Below are positions 5,909-12,691 of a DNA stretch of 14,717 nucleotides, one piece after another; the stretch's first letter is position 1; each line of letters starts with the position of its first letter. The position numbers and the translations under genes were made by a program. The DNA comes from Lentisalinibacter sp964602525. Lineage in GTDB: Bacteria > Pseudomonadota > Gammaproteobacteria > Steroidobacterales > Woeseiaceae. Location: NCBI GenBank assembly GCA_964602525.1, contig CAZRSA010000066.1, positions 1 to 14,717 of the forward strand. Reading direction: 5' to 3'. The notes under the pieces were generated by a model. It was not told where the DNA came from and did not search any database. It worked only from the letters and a program-made list of their open reading frames with translations.

Positions 5909-7050
5909 CCCCGCACAGCAAGCTCCCCGATGTCGGCACCACCGTCTTCACCGTGATGTCGGCGCTGGCTGCCGAGCACGGCGCCATCAATCTCTCCCAG
6001 GGCTTCCCGGACTTCGAGCCGCCCGGTTTCCTGCTGGACCGGGTCGCGCATCACCTGCGTCACCGGCGCAACCAGTACGCGCCTATGACCGGCGTGCCCG
6101 CCCTCTGCGAGGCCGTCGCCGGCAAGATCGGCGAGCTCTACGACGTGGAGGTGGACCCGGGTGCAGAGGTTACCGTCACCAGCGGCGCCACCGAGGCGCT
6201 GTTCTGCGCCATCCATGCCGTGGTGCGGCCGGGCGACGAGGTGATCGTGTTCGACCCGGCCTACGACGCCTACGAACCGGCCGTGCGCCTGGCGGGCGGA
6301 CGCACGGTGCGCCTGCCCCTGGCGGCGCCGGACTTCTCGCTGCCCTGGCCCGCGCTCGAGCAGGCGCTGACCGCCCGCACCCGGCTGGTGATCGTGAACT
6401 CGCCCCACAACCCCACCGGCGCGGTGCTCGCGGCACGCGACCTGGCGCGGCTCGGCAGTCTCCTGGCAGGACGGGACTGCTTCGTGCTGTCCGACGAAGT
6501 CTACGAGCACATCGTCTTCGACGACGCCGCCCACGCGGGCGTGCTGGCCGAGCCGTCGCTGCGCGGCCGCAGTTTCGCCGTGTTCTCCTTCGGCAAGACC
6601 TACCACGCCACCGGCTGGAAGGTGGGCTACGCGGTGGCGCCGCCGGCACTCACGAACGAGTTCCGCAAGGTGCACCAGTTCGTCACCTTCACCACCAGCA
6701 CGCCCATGCAGTGGGCGCTGGCGGACATGCTGCGCGAGCATCCGGAACACCACCGGGAGCTCTCGGCGTTCTACCAGGCGCGCCGGGACCGGTTCCGCGG
6801 CATGCTCGCCCCGTCGCGCTTCGAGCTCCTGCCCTGCGCCGGCACCTATTTCCAGCTGGCCGATTACGGCGCGATCTCCGACGAGCCCGACGTCGAGTTC
6901 GCCCGCCGCCTCACCACCGAGCACGGCGTGGCGGCCATCCCGGTCTCGGTCTTCTACGATAGCCCGCCGGAGGCGCGTCTCGTACGCTTCTGTTTCGCGA
7001 AGGAAGAGGAGACGCTGGCCCGGGCCGCGGAAGTGCTGTGCAGGATCTAG
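5905..7050 (+). CDS. ybdL: YbdL-type methionine/glutamine-linked PLP aminotransferase
   Basis: The 381-residue protein is a fold-type I, class I/II aminotransferase, close to the usual length of YbdL (about 386). Visible hallmarks are SQGFPDF at 31-37, SGATEAL (93-99, phosphate cup), NSPHNPTG (165-172), SDEVYEH (196-202, Asp197 to the pyridine nitrogen), SFGKTYHATGWKVGY with the PLP Lys231, and Arg361 for the substrate carboxylate. YbdL-like enzymes transaminate methionine and other hydrophobic or aromatic amino acids (Met to 4-methylthio-2-oxobutyrate) and run with glutamine as amino donor in salvage pathways. The adjoining omega-amidase gene fits this, because it removes the 2-oxoglutaramate product. 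The ATG overlaps the protease stop (ATGA) and there is no clear Shine-Dalgarno, so translation may depend on coupling. The exact substrate range is not readable from sequence; kynurenine aminotransferase-like activity is an alternative. Confidence 0.8.
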   Translation: MTPHSKLPDVGTTVFTVMSALAAEHGAINLSQGFPDFEPPGFLLDRVAHHLRHRRNQYAPMTGVPALCEAVAGKIGELYDVEVDPGAEVTVTSGATEALFCAIHAVVRPGDEVIVFDPAYDAYEPAVRLAGGRTVRLPLAAPDFSLPWPALEQALTARTRLVIVNSPHNPTGAVLAARDLARLGSLLAGRDCFVLSDEVYEHIVFDDAAHAGVLAEPSLRGRSFAVFSFGKTYHATGWKVGYAVAPPALTNEFRKVHQFVTFTTSTPMQWALADMLREHPEHHRELSAFYQARRDRFRGMLAPSRFELLPCAGTYFQLADYGAISDEPDVEFARRLTTEHGVAAIPVSVFYDSPPEARLVRFCFAKEEETLARAAEVLCRI

Positions 7051-7823
7051 AAGTCGCCATCATCCAGGACGCTCTCGACTGGCACGACCCGGCCGCCAAC
7101 CGGCGCCGGTTCGACGAGCACCTGGGCCGCCTGCCGCCGGCGGACGTGATAGTGCTGCCGGAGATGTTCACCACCGGCTTCACCATGGCTGCCGCGGAGT
7201 ATGCCGAGCCCATGGACGGCCTCACCGTGGCGTGGATGCAGGAGCACGCCCGCTCGCTCGACGCCGTGGTCTGCGGCAGCCTGATCGTGCGAGAAACCCG
7301 GTTCGGCGAGGAACGCTATTTCAACCGGCTGGTGTGGGCCACGCCGGACGGTACCGTGACCCGCTACGACAAGCGCCACCTGTTCCGCCATGCGGGCGAG
7401 ACCGAGCACTACACCGCCGGGGCCGAGCGGGTGGTGGTGGAGCACCGGGGCTGGCGCATCGCGCCGATGGTCTGCTACGACCTGCGCTTCCCGGTCTGGA
7501 GCCGTCATTCCCACGACTGCGATGCCCTGATCTACGTGGCCAACTGGCCGGCGCCCCGGCATGCTGCGTGGGAGACTCTGCTCAGGGCCCGTGCCATCGA
7601 AAACCAGTGCTACGTGATCGGCGTGAACAGGAGCGGCCCGGACGGCAACGGGCTCGATTACCGGGGCGGCAGTGCCGTCGTCGACTTCCTCGGCGCCACG
7701 CTGAGGGACTGCGGCCGCGGGCCCTGTGCGACCACCTGCGTACTCTCCCGGGAGGGACTAAGGACTTTCCGCAGGGACTATCCTTTCCATCTGGACGCAG
7801 ACGCCTTCCGTTTGTCAGACTGA
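7038..7823 (+). CDS. yafV: omega-amidase, nitrilase superfamily (YafV/Nit2-like)
   Basis: The 261-residue protein starts at GTG 7038, inside the last codons of the aminotransferase gene (13-base overlap), with the frame continuing cleanly into LEVAIIQDALDWHD. The nitrilase catalytic triad is visible: Glu42 in LPEMFTTGF, Lys112 in RYDKRHLF and Cys146 in MVCYDLRFPVW. The latter motif, together with the length, is typical of the YafV/Nit2 branch. These enzymes hydrolyse 2-oxoglutaramate or 2-oxosuccinamate to the dicarboxylic 2-oxoacid and ammonia, pulling glutamine-dependent transamination forward. The overlap with a YbdL-type aminotransferase makes this coupling the likely role: methionine or 2-oxoacid salvage in the cytoplasm. 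The protein has no signal peptide. A GTG start with no strong SD suggests translational coupling. Confidence 0.82.
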   Translation: MQDLEVAIIQDALDWHDPAANRRRFDEHLGRLPPADVIVLPEMFTTGFTMAAAEYAEPMDGLTVAWMQEHARSLDAVVCGSLIVRETRFGEERYFNRLVWATPDGTVTRYDKRHLFRHAGETEHYTAGAERVVVEHRGWRIAPMVCYDLRFPVWSRHSHDCDALIYVANWPAPRHAAWETLLRARAIENQCYVIGVNRSGPDGNGLDYRGGSAVVDFLGATLRDCGRGPCATTCVLSREGLRTFRRDYPFHLDADAFRLSD

Positions 7824-7839
7824 TAACATTGAACATAAG
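7812..7839 (+). promoter_or_regulatory. probable sigma70-type promoter for cfa
   Basis: TTGTCA (7812-7817, 5/6 match to the -35 consensus) and CATAAG (7834-7839, 4/6 match to the -10) are spaced by 16 bases. The elements overlap the yafV stop and lie in one of the few AT-richer patches, about 150 bases before the cfa ATG. They would give cfa its own message with a leader of roughly 145 bases. Confidence 0.45.
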
Positions 7840-7993
7840 GCGCCGAGAGCGGGGCAAGGACTGCCCGCCGTGCGCCCGGCGCCGCGAAGGATGCCCCGCC
7901 CGCCGGGCGGGGGAAACGGAGAGAGCGGCCGCCGCATTCACAGCCGGCCGGCGAGAACGGCGCTCCGCGGGGACCGCTCCGAGGAGTGCGGCT

Positions 7994-9175
7994 ATGGCTA
8001 CCACCCGTCACCATCACTGGCGTTCGCGTGCCGACGAGCCCTACAGCGAAACCGATACCGCAGGCTCGTCCGGGGAGCGCGCGCTGCAGCGCCTCATCGA
8101 ACCGGCCGGCCTGACCCTGAACGGCAGCGAGCCCTGGGACCCGGTGATCCGGGACGAACGGGCCTGCAGCGAGATCCTGCGCCGCGGCTCGCTCGGCGCC
8201 GGCGAGGCGTACATGCGTGGCTGGTGGGACGCCCGCGACCTGTCGGGCATGATCTACCGGCTGCTCCGCACCGGGCTGCCGGAGGACTTCGGCCGCTGGC
8301 AGATACTGAAGCTGGCCCTGCGGGAATGGCTCACCAATCCGCAGCGGCCGGGCAGGGCGTTCGAGGTCGGCGAGGCCCATTACGACCTGGGCAACGATCT
8401 CTTCCGCGCGATGCTGGACAAGCGCATGGTCTACAGCTGCGGCTACTGGGACGGTGTGGACGATCTGGATGCCGCCCAGGGCCAGAAGCTGGACCTCATC
8501 TGCCGCAAACTCGGACTGAAGTCCGGACAGCGGGTGCTCGACATCGGCTGCGGCTGGGGCAGCTTCTGCCGTTTCGCCGCGGAACGCTACGGCGTCAAGG
8601 CAGTGGGTATCACCGTCTCCCGGGAGCAGCTCGCGGCCGGCCGCGAACGCTGCGAGGGCCTGCCCGTGGAGCTGCGGCTGCAGGACTACCGGGAGCTGGA
8701 CGAGCCCTTCGACCACATCGTCTCCGTCGGCATGCTCGAGCACGTCGGCGTCAAGAACTACGCCACCCTGTTCGACGTGGCTCGCCGCTGCCTGAAGCCC
8801 GGCGGCCTGTTCCTGCTGCACACCATCGGCCAGGCGAAGACCACCCGTTCCTCCGACCCCTGGGTGAGCCGCTACATCTTCCCCAACGGGCAGCTGCCGT
8901 CCCTGCGCCAGCTTACTGCCGCGTGCGAGGAACGCTTCGTCGTGGAGGACCTGCACAACTTCGGCGCCGATTACGACCGCACGCTGATGGCCTGGTTCGC
9001 CAACTTCGACGCCGCCTGGCCGGAGCTCAGGGAGCGCTATGACGGGACCTTCTACCGGATGTGGAAGTACTACCTGCTGTCCTGCGCCGGGGCGTTCCGC
9101 GCCCGGGAGACCCAGCTCTGGCAGTTCGTGCTGTCGCCGCAGGGTGTGGAGGGCGGCTACCGCCGGCCCGTCTAG
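7994..9175 (+). CDS. cfa: cyclopropane-fatty-acyl-phospholipid synthase
   Basis: The 393-residue SAM-dependent enzyme adds a methylene across cis double bonds of phospholipid acyl chains, usually on entry to stationary phase or under acid and osmotic stress. It is close in length to E. coli Cfa (382). After a low-complexity N-terminus there is an N-terminal lipid-binding region (about 28-115), HYDLGNDLFRAML (129-141), YSCGYW with Cys149, the SAM motif VLDIGCGWGSF (181-191), MLEHVG with Glu249, LLHTIG with His276 and DYDRTLMAW with Tyr327. These match the bicarbonate-binding and active-site residues known in the family. The ATG at 7994 has GAGGAG at 7981-7986. The same frame stays open back into yafV, but that stretch is Arg/Gly-rich shadow sequence and is not included. 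It sits alone between yafV and the dioxygenase, in keeping with a separate promoter. Confidence 0.93.
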   Translation: MATTRHHHWRSRADEPYSETDTAGSSGERALQRLIEPAGLTLNGSEPWDPVIRDERACSEILRRGSLGAGEAYMRGWWDARDLSGMIYRLLRTGLPEDFGRWQILKLALREWLTNPQRPGRAFEVGEAHYDLGNDLFRAMLDKRMVYSCGYWDGVDDLDAAQGQKLDLICRKLGLKSGQRVLDIGCGWGSFCRFAAERYGVKAVGITVSREQLAAGRERCEGLPVELRLQDYRELDEPFDHIVSVGMLEHVGVKNYATLFDVARRCLKPGGLFLLHTIGQAKTTRSSDPWVSRYIFPNGQLPSLRQLTAACEERFVVEDLHNFGADYDRTLMAWFANFDAAWPELRERYDGTFYRMWKYYLLSCAGAFRARETQLWQFVLSPQGVEGGYRRPV

Positions 9176-9210
9176 CCGGCCGGTCCGCGCCCCGCAGCGG
9201 CCTGTCTGAT

Positions 9211-9224
9211 CCGCCGTCCGGCGG
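9211..9224 (+). other. GC hairpin after cfa
   Basis: CCGCCG-TC-CGGCGG forms a perfect 6-bp stem about 35 bases after the cfa stop. No T-run follows, so a classical intrinsic terminator is not supported. It could slow polymerase or protect the 3' end of the cfa message. Confidence 0.35.
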
Positions 9225-9259
9225 CGGCCGGCACAGTGCGGCGGGGTATTGCGAGCGCC

Positions 9260-9287
9260 GGTTTTCGATGGTAACTTGTACTATAAG
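9260..9287 (+). promoter_or_regulatory. possible promoter for the carotenoid oxygenase gene
   Basis: A TATAAG -10-like box (9282-9287) lies 31 bases before the ATG, in a distinctly AT-richer patch of an otherwise GC-rich gap. The upstream GGTTTT (9260-9265) is only a poor -35. The -10 is flanked by GTAA (9271-9274) and TTAC (9290-9293), a weak dyad that could be part of a repressor operator, but the arms are too short to be convincing. Confidence 0.35.
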
Positions 9288-9318
9288 ACTTACACCGGAA
9301 ACATCGAGGGACTGATCT

Positions 9319-10806
9319 ATGTCTATCGAGCGCGTGGCACACATCCAGCCGACCATCCGCACCAAGGACCATCCCTACCTGAACCTGCAGGAGGGCTGGC
9401 GGCCGAACTACGACGAGTACAACGCCACCGATATGGAAGTGATCGGCGAGATCCCTGCCGACATCGATGGCGTCTATCTGCGCAACACCGAGAACCAGGT
9501 GCACGAGCCCATCGGCCGTTACCACCCCTTCGACGGCGACGGCATGATCCACATGATCAGCTTCGCCGACGGCAAGGCGGAGTACCGCAACCGCTTCGTG
9601 CGCACCAAGGGCTTCATGGCGGAGCAGGAAGCGGGGCAATCGCTGTGGGCCGGCCTGATGGAGCACCCGTCCTCCTCCGTGCGTCCGGGATGGGGCGCCC
9701 AGGAGTGGCTGAAGGATGCCTCGTCCACCGACGTCATCGTGCATGCCGGCCGGGTGCTCTCCACCTTCTACCAGTGCGGCGAGGGCTACCGGCTCGACCC
9801 CTACACGCTGGATCAGTTCGGCACCGAGGGCTGGGTGCCGCTGGACGGCATCTCCGCCCATACCAAGCTGGACGAGCACACCGGTGAACTCCTGTTCTTC
9901 AATTACTCCAAGCATCCGCCCTACATGCACTACGGCGTGGTGGGGCCGGACAACCGGCTGAAGCACTACGTGCCCGTGCCGCTGCCGGGACCGCGCCTGC
10001 CCCACGACATGGCGTTCACCGAGAACTACGCCATCCTGAACGACATGCCCCTGTACTGGGACGAGAAGATGCTGGAGCGGGGCGTGCATGCCGTGCGCAT
10101 GCACAAGGACACGCCGACCCGCTTCGCCGTGATCCCGCGCATGGGTCAGCCCGAGGACATCCGGTGGTTCGAGGCAGAGCCCACCTACGTGCTGCACTGG
10201 CTGAATGCCTGGGAGGAGGGCGACGAGGTGGTCCTCGACGGCTACTTCCAGGAGCACCCGGAACCCGCCAACTACGAGGGTGCGCCTTCGGGCTACGAGC
10301 GCATGATGGCCTACCTCGACCAGGGCCTGCTCATGCCGCGCCTGCACCGCTGGCGCTTCAACATGAAGACCGGCGAGACGAAGGAGGAGCGCCTGGACGA
10401 CCGCACGCTGGAGTTCGGCACCATCAACCAGCGCCACGGCGGCCGCGCCTACCGCTACGGCTACAGTGCCGTGCCCGTCGACGGCTGGTTCATGTTCGAG
10501 GGTTTCACCAAGCACGACATGGAGACGGGCGCCTCCTCAACCGTCGGGCTGGGCGAGGGGCGCTACGGTAGCGAGGCCGGCTTCGCTCCCCGGGTGGGCG
10601 CGAAGTCCGAGGACGACGGCTATCTGGTCACCTTCGTCTCCGACGTGAACGAAGACCGTTCCGAGGCGGTGCTGATCGATGCGCAGGACTTCGAGGCGGG
10701 CCCGGTCTGCCGCATCGTCCTGCCCCACCGCATCTCCAGCGGCACCCACGCCACCTGGGCCCACGGCGAGGATATCCGCAAGGCGCAGGCAGCGCTGGGC
10801 CTTTGA
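9319..10806 (+). CDS. carotenoid oxygenase family (RPE65/CCD/lignostilbene dioxygenase) protein
   Basis: The 495-residue protein is of usual length for the family, which uses a non-haem Fe(II) held by four His in a seven-bladed propeller to cleave C=C bonds of carotenoids, apocarotenoids or stilbenes with O2. The four candidate ligands are visible in order: His181 (ISAHTKLDEHTGEL), His229 (LPHDMAFTENY), His293 (VLHWLNAWEE) and His477 (SSGTHATWAHG). NGVYLRN-like (DGVYLRNTENQ, 50-60) and HPFDGDGMIH (69-78) near the N-terminus are also typical. No signal peptide or membrane segment is seen, so it should be cytosolic or a peripheral membrane protein. GAGGGA at 9306-9311 supports the ATG at 9319. 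Its neighbours, an esterase lipoprotein and a TonB-dependent receptor, suggest a catabolic role on imported compounds rather than pigment synthesis; no carotenoid biosynthetic genes are nearby. Substrate is unknown. Confidence 0.9.
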   Translation: MSIERVAHIQPTIRTKDHPYLNLQEGWRPNYDEYNATDMEVIGEIPADIDGVYLRNTENQVHEPIGRYHPFDGDGMIHMISFADGKAEYRNRFVRTKGFMAEQEAGQSLWAGLMEHPSSSVRPGWGAQEWLKDASSTDVIVHAGRVLSTFYQCGEGYRLDPYTLDQFGTEGWVPLDGISAHTKLDEHTGELLFFNYSKHPPYMHYGVVGPDNRLKHYVPVPLPGPRLPHDMAFTENYAILNDMPLYWDEKMLERGVHAVRMHKDTPTRFAVIPRMGQPEDIRWFEAEPTYVLHWLNAWEEGDEVVLDGYFQEHPEPANYEGAPSGYERMMAYLDQGLLMPRLHRWRFNMKTGETKEERLDDRTLEFGTINQRHGGRAYRYGYSAVPVDGWFMFEGFTKHDMETGASSTVGLGEGRYGSEAGFAPRVGAKSEDDGYLVTFVSDVNEDRSEAVLIDAQDFEAGPVCRIVLPHRISSGTHATWAHGEDIRKAQAALGL

Positions 10807-10833
10807 CTGCTTCCTGCGCGGCCCTTTCTTTTG
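10797..10833 (+). terminator. probable intrinsic terminator after the carotenoid oxygenase gene
   Basis: GGGCC (10797-10801, inside the last codons) can pair with GGCCC (10820-10824) around an 18-base loop and is followed directly by the T-rich TTTCTTTT (10825-10832). The stem is short and the loop long for a strong terminator, but the T tract in this GC-rich DNA is notable. Confidence 0.4.
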
Positions 10834-10842
10834 TCGCCGCCC

Positions 10843-10898
10843 TGCGGGGGAATCCATCTTGCTCCCGACAAAAAGTCGCGGCGATGGATACCCCCGCA
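10843..10898. repeat. long imperfect inverted repeat (16-bp arms, 24-base loop)
   Basis: The left arm TGCGGGGGAATCCATC (10843-10858) pairs with the right arm GATGGATACCCCCGCA (10883-10898) at 15 of 16 positions. The loop contains CGAC-AAAAA-GTCG (10866-10878), a small hairpin of its own, and CGACAAAA in it could alternatively pair with TTTTGTCG at 10829-10836, next to the terminator. It lies in the gap between the dioxygenase and esterase genes and looks like a dispersed intergenic palindrome rather than coding sequence. No gene was seen in 10807-11073. Confidence 0.7.
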
Positions 10899-11017
10899 TG
10901 ACGGCTACGCCTGCAGTGGCGTGCAGGAGCTGCCAGTCAGTATCGCCTGCTGACCGGTGCCAGGCCTCAAGGCTACGGGCCCGTCAGCGGCCGGACCGGG
11001 TTGCGGGGGTCGCTCAT

Positions 11018-11068
11018 GCGGGAGGGCCTTTAGGCCCGGATGGATCGGGGCTGAAGCCCCTCCTACAC
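11018..11068. repeat. pair of opposed REP-like palindromes (BIME-like)
   Basis: Two hairpins face each other. The first is GCGGGAG followed by GGCCTTTAGGCCC (stem GGGCCT/AGGCCC, 11024-11037). The second, read on the minus strand, is TGTAGGAG followed by GGGCTTCAGCCCC (stem 11047-11060). Both units share the order 'G(G/T)AG-type tetranucleotide, GC palindrome with a 2-base loop, then GGAT or GAT'. This is the signature of REP sequences mobilised by RAYT (TnpA-REP) transposases. They sit tail to tail around CGGATGGATCG, as in a BIME. The right end stops only about six bases before the esterase start codon. No RAYT gene is in the window. Confidence 0.72.
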
Positions 11069-11073
11069 AGGTC

Positions 11074-12603
11074 ATGAGGCACGTCTTCTTCATCCTCCTC
11101 CTCCTCGCTCTCGGTGGCTGCGCCGGCGTGCCCGACCGGGTGGCCGATTGTGCAGCCCTTGCCGACGCGCAGGCGGCCGAGGGTGTCGTCACTGCGACCG
11201 ACGTCGTCGACGAAGACGACGGCCTGCCCGCCTACTGCCGGGTGCGCGGCGTCATCGAACCGCGCATCGGCTTCGAGGCCCGTCTGCCCGTCGCGGACTG
11301 GAACGGCAAGTACTACCAGGCCGGCTGCGGAGGCTTCTGCGGCAGCGTCCTGCCGGACAAGCCCGGCTTCTCCAACACCATCAACGAGGCGCTGAAACTC
11401 GGTTATGCCGCCATCACCACCGACGGCGGCCACCGCGGCGGACTCGGGGAGGCCTCCTGGGCCGCGGACGACCCCGGGGCGGTGGAGGTCTACGCCCACC
11501 GCGCCGTGCCGCTCACTCACCGCTTCGGCACCGCGCTGGTTGCCCGCTACTACGGCGAGGCGCCCCGCTACGATTACTTCAGCGGCTGCTCCAACGGCGG
11601 CCGCATGGCGGCGATGGCGGCCCAGCGCTACCCGACGCTGTTCGACGGCATCCTGGCCGGCGGCTCGGTGCTGGACCTGTCCGGCAACGGTGGCATCTAC
11701 GGCCCCTGGGTGGTGCAGTCCAACACCGGCGCAGACGGCGAGCGCATCCTCACCCGGGAGAACTTCGCCCACAAGCTGCCGGTGCTCGCCGCCGAGGTCC
11801 TGCGCCAGTGCGACGGCGCCGACGGCCGGGCGGACGGCCTGATCGCCGCGCCCCGTTCCTGCACCCCGGACCTGGATGCGCTGCCCGCCTGCGGCGATGC
11901 GGTGGCAACCGGGGCGTGCTTCACCGGCGCCGAGCGGGCGGTGCTGGCGCGCTGGTACGCCGGCCCGCGGGATTCGGCGGGCCGGCAGCTCTATCCCGGC
12001 ATGCCGCCGGGCAGCGAGCGCTACTGGGCCGTGTGGTTTCTGGATGCCGACGGGCGCACGGCGCCGGGCAATGCGCTCGGCAGCGACTACCCGAAGTATC
12101 TCGGCCTGGCCGGACGCATCGGGCCGGACTGGACCGCTCTCGATTTCGACTTCGACGCCGACCCCGCGCGCCTGGCCGGGACGGCCGCGCTGCTGAACGC
12201 CACCGATCCCGATCTGGGCGAGTTCCGTGCCGCCGGCGGCAGATTGCTGATGTGGCACGGCTGGGCCGATCCCCTGGTGCTGCCCGACCAGAGTGTCGAC
12301 TACCACCGCCGGGTCGCCCGGGCGAATGGCGGCGACGTCGACGATTTCCTGCGCCTATTCATGATCCCCGGCCACGGCCATTGCTGGGAACTGGCGGCCG
12401 AAACGCCGGACCGCTTCAACCCCATTCGCGTGCTCGAGCGCTGGGTGGAGGAGGGCCAGGCACCGGAGCGCATCGCGGCTGCGGCGGCGGATCCCGGTTC
12501 CGCCCGCGTGCCCCGCGCGCTGTTGTGCCCCTGGCCGGACAGCGCCGTGGCCGGCGACGTGGCGGGCGGGGGAGTCGCGGCAGCCTGCCGCTCCGGCCGC
12601 TGA
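11074..12603 (+). CDS. outer-membrane lipoprotein esterase, tannase/feruloyl esterase family
   Basis: The 509-residue protein starts at ATG 11074; this is the only start that places the lipobox LGGC (Cys16, then Ala) after a short signal (MRHVFFILLLLAL). The body matches the tannase/feruloyl esterase family of alpha/beta hydrolases: YFSGCSNGGRMA with nucleophile Ser173 preceded by Cys172, Asp399 in WHGWADPLV, and His436-Cys437 in PGHGHCW. That is the CS-D-HC arrangement in which the two Cys form a disulfide joining the catalytic Ser and His. CDGADGRADGLI (246-257) resembles the family's calcium-binding loop. Such enzymes hydrolyse esters of gallate, hydroxycinnamates or related aromatic acids, and MHETase is a relative. 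The lipid anchor would hold it at the outer membrane. No standard SD precedes the start; the REP-like pair lies there instead. The neighbouring TonB-dependent receptor could import its products. The precise ester is unknown. Confidence 0.88.
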   Translation: MRHVFFILLLLALGGCAGVPDRVADCAALADAQAAEGVVTATDVVDEDDGLPAYCRVRGVIEPRIGFEARLPVADWNGKYYQAGCGGFCGSVLPDKPGFSNTINEALKLGYAAITTDGGHRGGLGEASWAADDPGAVEVYAHRAVPLTHRFGTALVARYYGEAPRYDYFSGCSNGGRMAAMAAQRYPTLFDGILAGGSVLDLSGNGGIYGPWVVQSNTGADGERILTRENFAHKLPVLAAEVLRQCDGADGRADGLIAAPRSCTPDLDALPACGDAVATGACFTGAERAVLARWYAGPRDSAGRQLYPGMPPGSERYWAVWFLDADGRTAPGNALGSDYPKYLGLAGRIGPDWTALDFDFDADPARLAGTAALLNATDPDLGEFRAAGGRLLMWHGWADPLVLPDQSVDYHRRVARANGGDVDDFLRLFMIPGHGHCWELAAETPDRFNPIRVLERWVEEGQAPERIAAAAADPGSARVPRALLCPWPDSAVAGDVAGGGVAAACRSGR

Positions 12604-12625
12604 GCCGATGAACGGGGGATGCCAT

Positions 12626-12655
12626 TTGCCTCGCAAACGGGGTATCTTTCACAAT
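12626..12655 (+). promoter_or_regulatory. possible promoter/operator for the TonB-dependent receptor gene
   Basis: The 88-base gap before the receptor gene is clearly richer in A/T. TTGCCT (12626-12631) and CACAAT (12650-12655) are 18 bases apart and give a weak promoter match. A short dyad, TTTGC-CTC-GCAAA (12625-12637), overlaps the -35 position and could be a repressor site. Both calls are tentative. Confidence 0.35.
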
Positions 12656-12691
12656 TAGACCGACAAATAATCTTCAGAGGGGGAGATTGCC

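Noticed and set aside
7232..7993. in-frame upstream extension of cfa
   Set aside because: The frame is open but overlaps the intact omega-amidase gene, reads as Arg/Gly/Ala shadow sequence, and the ATG at 7994 has a good SD and gives normal Cfa length.
9271..9293. GTAA...TTAC as a TetR-type operator
   Set aside because: Only the outer four bases of each arm match, so it is too weak to call as a site; it is mentioned only with the promoter.
9172..10515. 447-codon minus-strand open frame opposite the carotenoid oxygenase gene
   Set aside because: The plus strand has all four His ligands of the family in frame; the antisense translation is His/Val/Gly-rich with no recognisable domain.
10957..11073. 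in-frame upstream extension of the esterase through the REP pair
   Set aside because: It would put 39 residues before the signal peptide and destroy lipoprotein export; the added residues are translated palindromes.
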